Shown here one piece after another: positions 1 to 6,777 of a DNA stretch of 7,879 nucleotides (its first letter is position 1; each line of letters starts with the position of its first letter). The position numbers and the translations under genes were made by a program. The DNA comes from Odoribacteraceae bacterium (lineage in GTDB: Bacteria > Bacteroidota > Bacteroidia > Bacteroidales > Marinifilaceae): assembly GCA_031259905.1 (NCBI GenBank), contig JAIRKS010000164.1:1-7879 (forward strand). Reading direction: 5' to 3'. Below the pieces are notes generated by a model. The model was given only the letters and a program-made list of their open reading frames with translations. It had not been told where the DNA came from and searched no databases.

Positions 1-241
1 ATCGCGAAGCGGCATCGCGAGTTCGCGGCGACGCTTCGCGAGATCGCGAAACGGCATCGCGAGTTCGCGGCGACGCTTCGCGAGATCGCGAAGCGCCATC
101 GCGAGTTCGCGGCAAGCCTTCGCGAGTTCGCGAAGCGGCATCGCGAGTTCGCGGCAAGCCTTCGCGAGTTCGCGAAACGGCATCGCGGTGATCGCGGCAA
201 GCCTTCGCGAGATCGCGAAACGCCATCGCGAGTTCGCGGGG
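1..241. repeat. 42-bp tandem repeat array rich in TCGCGA (minisatellite or coiled-coil coding remnant)
   Basis: Five full units start at 1, 43, 85, 127 and 169, and a partial sixth starts at 212. The left end is cut by the window edge, so the array may be longer. Each unit splits into two 21-bp halves of the form (A/T)TCGCG, eight variable bases, TCGCGAG. Units 1-4 are exactly 42 bp; unit 5 is 43 bp because its middle reads GCGGTGATCGCGG instead of GCGAGTTCGCGG. Plus frame 1 is open from position 1 to a TAA at 271-273 and reads IAKRHREFAATLRE per unit up to unit 5. This is two heptads with I/F and L/H on one face, as in a coiled coil. Most differences between units are synonymous in that frame (AAG/AAA, CGG/CGC, GCG/GCA) or mild (T/S, I/F). 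All other frames are also largely open, so coding status is unproven. It is not CRISPR, since there are no spacers. Confidence 0.93.
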
Positions 242-242
242 C

Positions 243-410
243 GCGACTAGATCCTCGAGGCGGGTGCCCGTAAACTCGAGAAGTACGTCCGTAAACTCGA
301 GAAGTATGCCCGTAAACTCGAGAAGTACGTCCATAAACTCGAGAAGTGTGCCCGTAAACTCGAGAAGTGTGTCCGTAAACTCGAGAAGTAAGCCCGTCCT
401 TTCTCGGCGC
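243..410. repeat. 21-bp tandem repeat array around CTCGAG, with 42-bp higher-order period
   Basis: Six well-kept 21-bp units start at 264, 285, 306, 327, 348 and 369. Each contains GTAAACTCGAGAAGT (ATAAACTCGAGAAGT in the fourth). A degenerate unit precedes them, with CTCGAG at 254-259, exactly 21 bp before the next copy. A decayed one follows at 390-410. The triplet at unit positions 4-6 alternates CCC, TCC, CCC, TCC, CCC, TCC, CCC, so the true period is 42 bp, the same as in the neighbouring array. A GTG-started reading frame (264-464) would give PVNSRS/SVNSRS heptads. I do not call it a gene: its start has no support and the unit differences are not synonymous (V/T/M/K, P/S). The remaining bases up to gcvP contain no recognisable gene. 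Confidence 0.92.
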
Positions 411-495
411 TCGCGGGGGAATTTTCACGCCGGGTGCTGTCCCTTGAAGATCCTGGTGAGATGAAGACGGGTTTGCTGCCGCTCCTTGTTTTTTC

Positions 496-526
496 TTGTG
501 CCGGTGAGGATATTTCCTTACATTCG
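496..526 (+). promoter_or_regulatory. Candidate Bacteroidota-type promoter for gcvP
   Basis: TTG at 496-498 is followed after 20 bases by TACATTCG at 519-526, which fits the Bacteroidota primary-sigma consensus (TTG or TTTG at -33, TAnnTTTG at -7) with one mismatch. Transcription would begin near 532, giving a leader of about 40 nt before the gcvP ATG at 573. This is pattern matching only. I saw no operator or riboswitch in the leader. Confidence 0.4.
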
Positions 527-572
527 TGCCGCTTTTCAGAGCGTGAACATTCATTCTTAAACTAATAAATAC

Positions 573-3446
573 ATGGAAACAGATAGTTTTTTGTGGAGAC
601 ATATCGGGCCGAGGCCGGGTGATGTCGAGGAAATGTTGGAAGTAACCGGGGTCAAGTCCGTCGACGAGCTGGTGTCGCAGACCATCCCCCGCTCCATCCG
701 GCTGGAGAAGCCGCTGAACTTGCCGGCGCCGGTCACCGAGCAAGAGTTCCTGGAACGGATGAGGCGCGTGGCCTCGCGGAACAAGCTATTCCGCACGTTC
801 ATCGGTCAAGGGTATTACGACGCGATCGTGCCGGCCGTGGTGACGCGTAACGTGCTCGAGAACCCGGCGTGGTACACCTCCTACACCCCCTACCAGGCGG
901 AGGTCTCGCAGGGACGGTTGGAGGCGTTGCTCAACTTCCAGACGGTGATTGTCGAGCTGACCGGCATGGAGTTGTCCAACTGCTCGCTGCTGGACGAGGG
1001 TACCGCCGCCGCCGAGGCCATGACGATGGTGCACGGCCTGCGGGGGAAAGAGAAAAAGAAGGAGGGCGCGAACAAGTTTTTCGTGGATAACGCCCTGTTC
1101 CCGCAGACGCGGGACGTGCTCGTCACGCGGGCGGCCCCGCGGGGCATCGAGCTGGTGTTCGGGGATTACGCCTCGTTCGAGTTCACGCCGGGGATATTCG
1201 GCGCGATCGTGCAGTATCCCGCGTCCGACGGGGAGGTGCGCGATTACCGCGCGTTCGCCGGGAAGGTACACGCGAACGGCGCGTTGCTCGTCGTCGCGGC
1301 CGACCTGCTGAGCCTCGCGCTGCTGACGCCGCCGGGCGAGTGGGGCGCGGACGTGGTGGTCGGCAGCGCGCAACGTTTCGGCCTGCCGGTGAATTACGGG
1401 GGGCCGCACGCCGGGTATATCGCCACGCGGGAGGAGTACAAGCGGAATATTCCCGGGCGCGTCATCGGCGTCACCGTCGACGCGAGCGGGAAGCGTGCCC
1501 TGCGGCTGGCCCTGCAAAGCCGCGAGCAACATATCAAGCGCGAGAAGGCGTCGTCGAATATCTGCACGGCGAAGGCGCTGAACGCGACGATGGCCGGCTT
1601 CTACGCCGCCTATCACGGGCGGGAGGGGCTACAACGGATCGCGCGTCGCGTCCACGCGGCGGCCGTCACGTTGTCGGGAGAGATCGCGCGCCTCGGTTAC
1701 ACTCCCCGTCACGCCCGCTTCTTCGACACGCTTCGCTTCGGCCTGCCGGCGGGCGTCACGATCGACGACGCGCGCGCGGCGGCACTTGCCCGCGAGGTGA
1801 ACCTCTATTACGACGGGAACGAGGTGGGCCTCTCGACCGACGAGAGGATTACCGCCGGGGAGATGCAGACGATCGTCGAGATCTTCGCCGCCGCCGCCGG
1901 GAAGCAAGTCGCGGGGAAGGTGGAGCTGGAAGATGATCGCTCGTCGCTCGATCCCGGCATGATCCGTCGCGACGCGTTCATGTCGCAGCCCGTCTTCCAG
2001 CGCTACCGCTCGGAGATCGCGATGACGCGCTACATGAAGAATCTCGAGCGCCGCGACATCTCGCTGGCGACCTCGATGATCCCCCTCGGCTCGTGCACGA
2101 TGAAGTTGAACGCGGCGGTGGAGATGCTGCCCCTCTCGTGGCCGGAGCTGGGCGACGTCCATCCTTTCGTGCCGGAGGAGCAGGCGGCCGGTTACCTGCA
2201 AATGATCCGGGAGACGGGGGAGATGTTGCGCGAGATAACGGGGATGGCGGCGTGCAGCTTCATGCCCAACTCGGGCGCGGCGGGAGAGTACGCGGCGCTG
2301 ATGGTGATCCGCGAGTACCACCGTTCGCGCGGGGAGAGCCACCGCGACGTGATCCTGATCCCGGCCTCGGCGCACGGCACGAATCCCGCGACGAGCACGA
2401 TGGCCGGGTTCGATATCCGCGTGATCGCGACCGACGCGGGAGGGAATATCGACGTCGAGGACTTCCGCGCGAAGGCGATCGGGAATCGCGACCGGCTGGC
2501 CGGGGCGATGATCACTTACCCGTCGACGCACGGGATCTTCGAGGAGGCGATCCGCGAGTTGTGCGACATCGTGCACGAGAACGGCGGGCAGGTCTTCATG
2601 GACGGTGCTAACATGAACGGGCAATGCGGCCTGACAAGCCCAGGGTTTATCGGTGCCGATGCCTGCCACCTGAACCTGCACAAGACGTTCGCCATGCCCC
2701 ACGGCGGCGGTGGTCCCGGCGTTGGCCCGATCTGCGTCGCCGCTCACCTGGCGCCGTTCCTTCCCTCGCACCCGGTGGTGAAATGCGGCGGCGAACGGGG
2801 TATTCACGCCGTGGCCTCGGCGCCGTACGGGTCGGTGGGGATGTTGCCCGTCACGTACGGGTATCTCCTGATGATGGGGGGCGAGGGGCTGAAACGGGCG
2901 ACGGAGATCGCCATATTGAACGCGAACTACCTCGCCTCGTCGTTCAAGAAGCTGGGCTTCTCGATCCTCTACGCGGGACAGCGCGGGCGCGTCGGTCACG
3001 AGATGATCTGGGATTGCAGCTCTTTCAGCAAGGAGTGCGGGATCACGGAGCTGGACATTGCCAAGCGTTTGATGGATTTCGGTTTTCACGCCCCGACGCT
3101 CTCGTTCCCCGTGCACGGGACGCTGATGGTGGAGCCGACGGAGAGCGAGCCGAAGGAGGAACTCGACCGCTTTATCGAGGCCCTGGCAACGATACGGGAG
3201 GAGATCATGGAGGTCAGGGACGGGAGCGCCGACAGGGTGGATAACGTGCTGAAGAACGCACCGCATACCCACGAGGTGCTCACCGCCGACGAGTGGAATC
3301 ATCCCTACCCGCGCTCGAAGGCCGCGTACCCGCTGCCGTGGGTGGCCGAGAACAAGTTCTGGCCGCACGTCGGACGTGTCGATGACGGGTACGGGGATAG
3401 AAACCTGGTCTGTACCTGCACGACCTTGCACGAGCAGGAGATGTAA
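573..3446 (+). CDS. gcvP: Glycine dehydrogenase (decarboxylating), P-protein of the glycine cleavage system
   Basis: This is the pyridoxal-phosphate enzyme that decarboxylates glycine and passes the aminomethyl group to the lipoyl arm of H-protein (GcvH). It acts in the cytoplasm with GcvT and lipoamide dehydrogenase, feeding one-carbon units to folate. The 957-residue protein is full length for the fused single-chain type. Visible family motifs are RHIGP at residues 9-13, GSAQRFG followed by YGGPHAG from residue 264, MIPLGSCTMKLN at 502-513, AHGTNPA from 600, and LHKTF followed by PHGGGGPG, in which Lys704 is the expected PLP Schiff-base lysine. The start is firm: an in-frame TAA lies at 558-560 and ATG 573 is the next start codon. 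It has an A/T-rich leader without Shine-Dalgarno, as usual in Bacteroidota. No gcvT, gcvH or lpd is in the window, so the partners must be encoded elsewhere. The gene is very GC- and CpG-rich, which creates long spurious antisense reading frames. Confidence 0.98.
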   Translation: METDSFLWRHIGPRPGDVEEMLEVTGVKSVDELVSQTIPRSIRLEKPLNLPAPVTEQEFLERMRRVASRNKLFRTFIGQGYYDAIVPAVVTRNVLENPAWYTSYTPYQAEVSQGRLEALLNFQTVIVELTGMELSNCSLLDEGTAAAEAMTMVHGLRGKEKKKEGANKFFVDNALFPQTRDVLVTRAAPRGIELVFGDYASFEFTPGIFGAIVQYPASDGEVRDYRAFAGKVHANGALLVVAADLLSLALLTPPGEWGADVVVGSAQRFGLPVNYGGPHAGYIATREEYKRNIPGRVIGVTVDASGKRALRLALQSREQHIKREKASSNICTAKALNATMAGFYAAYHGREGLQRIARRVHAAAVTLSGEIARLGYTPRHARFFDTLRFGLPAGVTIDDARAAALAREVNLYYDGNEVGLSTDERITAGEMQTIVEIFAAAAGKQVAGKVELEDDRSSLDPGMIRRDAFMSQPVFQRYRSEIAMTRYMKNLERRDISLATSMIPLGSCTMKLNAAVEMLPLSWPELGDVHPFVPEEQAAGYLQMIRETGEMLREITGMAACSFMPNSGAAGEYAALMVIREYHRSRGESHRDVILIPASAHGTNPATSTMAGFDIRVIATDAGGNIDVEDFRAKAIGNRDRLAGAMITYPSTHGIFEEAIRELCDIVHENGGQVFMDGANMNGQCGLTSPGFIGADACHLNLHKTFAMPHGGGGPGVGPICVAAHLAPFLPSHPVVKCGGERGIHAVASAPYGSVGMLPVTYGYLLMMGGEGLKRATEIAILNANYLASSFKKLGFSILYAGQRGRVGHEMIWDCSSFSKECGITELDIAKRLMDFGFHAPTLSFPVHGTLMVEPTESEPKEELDRFIEALATIREEIMEVRDGSADRVDNVLKNAPHTHEVLTADEWNHPYPRSKAAYPLPWVAENKFWPHVGRVDDGYGDRNLVCTCTTLHEQEM

Positions 3447-3450
3447 TCGT

Positions 3451-3507
3451 CGTCCCGCGACGCCATCATGGAGGCTGTCTCGAGGGTCCGCGCCGGACAC
3501 CGGGACG
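3451..3507 (+). other. Predicted folded RNA element between gcvP and ispG
   Basis: CGTCCCG at 3451-3457 pairs perfectly with CGGGACG at 3501-3507, just 4 nt after the gcvP stop. Inside lies a second hairpin, GTCCG-CGC-CGGAC (3486-3498). Further on, CCCGCG at 3539-3544 can pair with CGCGGG at 3562-3567. No T-run follows any of these stems, so they are not classical intrinsic terminators. The element could be a 3' end stabiliser, a weak terminator or an ispG leader structure. In such GC-rich DNA, chance pairing is a serious alternative. Confidence 0.3.
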
Positions 3508-3593
3508 GCCTCGTCGTTTGTGGATGCCACGCGCGCGTCCCGCGATTCACGGGCGAAACCGCGCGGGAATGATGAATTATCTCTTACTTTCGC

Positions 3594-5426
3594 GTGGCAA
3601 GAAAAAAAAAGAAGAATAAAGTGCGTAGACAAACAAGACAAGTAAGAATAGGAGAATTGCTCGTGGGATCGGACTTCCCGGTACGCGTGCAGTCGATGCT
3701 CGACACGAGCGCCACGGACGCGGTCGCTTGCGCGGGACAAGCCGCGCGCGTCGCGGACGCCGGCGGGGAACTCGCGCGCGTTGCCGTCCGGGGGGTGAAG
3801 GAGGCGGAGAATTTACGGCACGTCAAGGCGCTGCTGGAGGAGCGGGGATACCGGCTGCCGCTCGTGGCCGACGTCCATTTTAGCCCGGCGGCCGCGATGG
3901 AAGCCGCCCGGCACGTGGAGAAGGTGCGCGTGAATCCCGGTAATTTCGCGGAAAAGCCGGGCGGTAGCGCGTCGGGAGTGTACACGGACGAGGAGTACGC
4001 CGCCGGGCTGGAGCACGCGCGGGAGAGGTTGAGGCGCTTTATCGCGTGTTGCGAGAAATATCGCGTTGCCGCGCGCGTCGGCACGAATCACGGCTCCCTG
4101 TCGCCGCGCGTCACGAGCCGTCACGGGAACACGCCGGCGGGAATGGTCGAGGCGACGATGGAGTACCTCCAGGTGTTCCGGGAGGCGAATTTTTTCAACG
4201 TGGTGGTCTCGTTGAAGTCGAGCGACTGCCGGGTGATGGTGAACGCCGTGCGCCTGCTGGTTAAGCGGATGGAGGAAGAGGGGATGGATTTCCCGCTGCA
4301 CCTGGGCGTGACCGAGGCGGGCGAGGGAGAGGACGGGCGGGCGCGCTCGGCCGTGGGAATCGGGACGTTGTTGAACGAGGGGATCGGCGACACGATCCGC
4401 GTCTCCCTGACGGAAGCCCCGGAACGGGAGATCCCCGTGGCGCGCGCGTTGATCGCCTGGTGTCGCCCGTGCTACCGGGTTAACCCGCCGACGCTTCCGG
4501 AACGTTGCTCCCGCCCGTTTATCGTGGCGGATTGCCAGGGCGAGCGAGAGATGGCCGCGCTGGATTTTGACGGGCCGGGCGATGACGGGCGGTGGAAGAC
4601 GGGCGAACGGTCGCCGGAGATGATTCACGCGGCGACGCCCGGCCCGTGGCTGGGGCGGGTGCCGGGGGAGGTGACGGTGATCGTCCCCGTCGAGCGCCTC
4701 GAGGCGGCGCGCGCGTATCATCGCGGGGCGATCCCGTGCATGGATGTCGCGAGGTTCAAGCGGGAGAACGACGCGCGGGAAGGATGCGTGGAGGTGAACG
4801 ACCCGCTGGAGCTGGACGGGGAGATGCCGGGATTGCTGGCCGCTCGACCGGGGATGATGGTGGTGATGAATCCCCCGTCGCTCGATTACGGCCTCTACCG
4901 GGAGATGATCGAGAAGATGGAACGCGCGGGGGTGACGAACAGGGTCATCACCCGCGCCGTGACGGGGGGACGCGACCGGGAGGCGCTGCACGTCTTGATC
5001 CCCTCGCGGGTGGGGGGGCTGTTCCTCGACCGCCTGTCCCACGGGCTGTGGATCTCTTGCCGGGAGGAGACGAGCGCCTCCACCGGGTTGAAGTTGAGCC
5101 GGGATATCCTGCAAGTGGCCGGGACGAGGCGTTACAAGACGGAGTTTATCAGCTGCCCGGGGTGCGGGCGCACGCTGTTTCACCTGCAGAATGCCGTCCG
5201 GGAGGTCAAGCGGGAACTCTCTTGTTTCCCCCGCCTGAAGATCGCCGTCATGGGATGCATCGTCAACGGGCCGGGAGAGATGGGAGACGCCGACTACGGG
5301 TATGTCGGGGCCGGGCGGGGGAAGGTCACGCTGTATAAAGGGAAAGATGTTGCGTGGGCAAACGTGCCGGAGGAAATGGCCGCGCGGGTGCTGAAGGAGC
5401 TGATCATGCAAGAAATGGAGGCATGA
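3594..5426 (+). CDS. ispG: 4-hydroxy-3-methylbut-2-en-1-yl diphosphate synthase (IspG/GcpE), large Bacteroidota/plant-type form
   Basis: IspG reductively converts methylerythritol cyclodiphosphate (MEcPP) to HMBPP, the penultimate step of the MEP isoprenoid pathway, using a [4Fe-4S] cluster in the cytoplasm. From GTG 3594 the protein has 610 residues, matching the large form with an insert between the N-terminal TIM barrel and the C-terminal iron-sulfur domain. Seen: RRQTRQVRIG followed by PVRVQSM near the N-terminus, VADVHF and RVNPGNF in the barrel, GVTEAGEGEDGR from residue 238 followed by SAVGIGTLL and GIGDTIRVSL, then cluster cysteines C521 and C524 in CPGCG and C555 in GCIVNGPGE. The start is uncertain. 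In-frame TGA lies at 3573-3575 and no in-frame ATG exists before the conserved core, so the start is GTG 3594 or, more likely by its A-rich leader, GTG 3621 (MRRQTRQVRIG). A run of nine A (3602-3610) lies between them. The stop is 1 nt before the next gene. Confidence 0.96.
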   Translation: MARKKKKNKVRRQTRQVRIGELLVGSDFPVRVQSMLDTSATDAVACAGQAARVADAGGELARVAVRGVKEAENLRHVKALLEERGYRLPLVADVHFSPAAAMEAARHVEKVRVNPGNFAEKPGGSASGVYTDEEYAAGLEHARERLRRFIACCEKYRVAARVGTNHGSLSPRVTSRHGNTPAGMVEATMEYLQVFREANFFNVVVSLKSSDCRVMVNAVRLLVKRMEEEGMDFPLHLGVTEAGEGEDGRARSAVGIGTLLNEGIGDTIRVSLTEAPEREIPVARALIAWCRPCYRVNPPTLPERCSRPFIVADCQGEREMAALDFDGPGDDGRWKTGERSPEMIHAATPGPWLGRVPGEVTVIVPVERLEAARAYHRGAIPCMDVARFKRENDAREGCVEVNDPLELDGEMPGLLAARPGMMVVMNPPSLDYGLYREMIEKMERAGVTNRVITRAVTGGRDREALHVLIPSRVGGLFLDRLSHGLWISCREETSASTGLKLSRDILQVAGTRRYKTEFISCPGCGRTLFHLQNAVREVKRELSCFPRLKIAVMGCIVNGPGEMGDADYGYVGAGRGKVTLYKGKDVAWANVPEEMAARVLKELIMQEMEA

Positions 5427-5427
5427 G

Positions 5428-6777
5428 ATGATGGAACAGGATACCCCCCTCGTGCTGGGGACGCGGAAAATAAGCAAGCTGCTCCTGCAATACGCGCTCC
5501 CGGCGATCGTGGCGATGACGGCCTCGTCGTTGTATAACATGATAGATAGTATCTTTATCGGTCACCGGCTGGGGCCGTTGGCGATTGCCGGGTTGACGCT
5601 GACATTCCCGTTGATGAACCTGGCCGCGGCCTTCGGGGCGCTGGTGGGGGTGGGGGCTTCCACGCTGACGGCAATAAAGCTGGGACAACGAGACAAGGAG
5701 AGCGCGAGGCAGGTGCTGGGGAACGTGGTGCTCATGAACGTGACGATCGGCATCTTGTTTACCGTGGTGATGTTGATGATCCTGGATCCCGTGCTCGTCT
5801 TCTTCGGCGCCGGTGACGAGACGCTCCCGTACGCTCGTGCTTTCATGGAAGTCATCCTGGCTGGAAACGTGATCACGCACGTTTACATGGGGCTGAACGA
5901 GGTGTTGCGCGCGTCGGGATACCCGAGGAAATCGATGATGGCCACGTTGCTGGCGGTGTGCTTGAATTGTCTCTTCGCGGCACTCTTTATATTCGTCTTC
6001 GACTGGGGAATCCGGGGCGCGGCGTGCGCGACGATCCTCGCCCAGACGGTGGCGTTGCTCTGGCAGTTGCACCATTTTTTTGACAAGAGGAACTTCCTCC
6101 ATTTCGAACGGGGAATATTCGGGCTGAAACGGGTTATCGTGAAGGGAATGTTGGCCATCGGGATGTCGCCCTTCTTGATGAATGTCTGCGCTTGTTTCGT
6201 GGTGGCCCTGATCACGCGAAGCCTGAAGGATTACGGGGGAGATATGGCCATTAGCGCGTACGGGATCGTGAACAGGGTGGCGTTTTTCTTCGTGATGATC
6301 GTCATGGGGTTCAACCAGGGGATGCAACCTATCGCCGGGTATAATTTCGGCGCTCGCTTGTTCCCGCGCGTTATACGGGTGCTGAAATACACGATCTGTT
6401 GCGCGGTAGGAATCACCACGACGGGGTTTCTCGTGTGCCAGCTTTTCCCGCGCGCGATCGTTTACATGTTTTCTACCGACGAGAGGTTGATAGAAGCGGC
6501 GGAGGAAGGATTGCATGTTGTCTTCTTTTTCTTCCCGGTGGTCGGTTTCCAGATGGTGACTTCTAGCTTTTTCCAGTCGATCGGGATGGCTTCCAAGGCT
6601 ATTTTCCTTTCGTTGACGCGACAATTGCTGTTTCTGGTGCCTTGTCTACTGGTGCTCCCGAAGATATACATGTTGAAAGGGGTTTGGATGAGTCTCCCCG
6701 TTGCCGATCTTGTTGCCACGATTGTCGCGGTGATCATGTTAATTTATCAACTGAAGAAATTAAAACAAGAGATATGA
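5428..6777 (+). CDS. MATE-family multidrug/metabolite efflux transporter
   Basis: This is an inner-membrane exporter of the multidrug and toxic compound extrusion family, which normally uses Na+ or H+ antiport to expel cationic drugs or metabolites; the substrate here is unknown. The 449 residues fit the family length and show about twelve hydrophobic segments in two similar halves (roughly 15-200 and 235-440). Seen: the first-helix region with Pro25, then SLYNMIDSIFIG with Asp40, GALVGVGASTL, and NEVLRASGYPRKSMM at the end of a mid N-half helix. The C-half contains GFNQGMQPIAGYNFGA, the usual counterpart. The pattern is closest to the MepA/DinF-like branch. It starts 1 nt after the ispG TGA with a tandem ATGATG, suggesting translational coupling. 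Its last four bases, ATGA, contain the start of the next gene. GC content is lower than in ispG, especially toward its 3' end. Confidence 0.95.
   Translation: MMEQDTPLVLGTRKISKLLLQYALPAIVAMTASSLYNMIDSIFIGHRLGPLAIAGLTLTFPLMNLAAAFGALVGVGASTLTAIKLGQRDKESARQVLGNVVLMNVTIGILFTVVMLMILDPVLVFFGAGDETLPYARAFMEVILAGNVITHVYMGLNEVLRASGYPRKSMMATLLAVCLNCLFAALFIFVFDWGIRGAACATILAQTVALLWQLHHFFDKRNFLHFERGIFGLKRVIVKGMLAIGMSPFLMNVCACFVVALITRSLKDYGGDMAISAYGIVNRVAFFFVMIVMGFNQGMQPIAGYNFGARLFPRVIRVLKYTICCAVGITTTGFLVCQLFPRAIVYMFSTDERLIEAAEEGLHVVFFFFPVVGFQMVTSSFFQSIGMASKAIFLSLTRQLLFLVPCLLVLPKIYMLKGVWMSLPVADLVATIVAVIMLIYQLKKLKQEI

Noticed and set aside
1..410. Possible CRISPR array
   Set aside because: Units are directly abutting 21/42-bp repeats with no unique spacers and no cas genes.
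264..464. 66-codon GTG-started frame of PVNSRS heptads
   Set aside because: It is the translation of the 21-bp array. There is no start-region support, unit changes are not synonymous, and other frames are equally open.
465..572. Possible glycine riboswitch ahead of gcvP
   Set aside because: The leader after the likely promoter is only about 40 nt, too short for a glycine aptamer, and no aptamer motif is visible.
1629..3740. 703-codon reading frame on the minus strand opposite gcvP
   Set aside because: It is the antisense shadow of a very GC-rich gene; its composition is Arg/His/Val/Pro-rich with no recognisable domain, and gcvP matches its family throughout.
3813..5540. 575-codon reading frame on the minus strand opposite ispG
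   Set aside because: Same cause: a low-complexity antisense frame over a gene with clear IspG motifs, running on into the MATE gene.
6642..6773. 44-codon N-terminal extension of the kinase-like protein
   Set aside because: It lies wholly inside the MATE gene, and the family fold starts right after ATG 6774.
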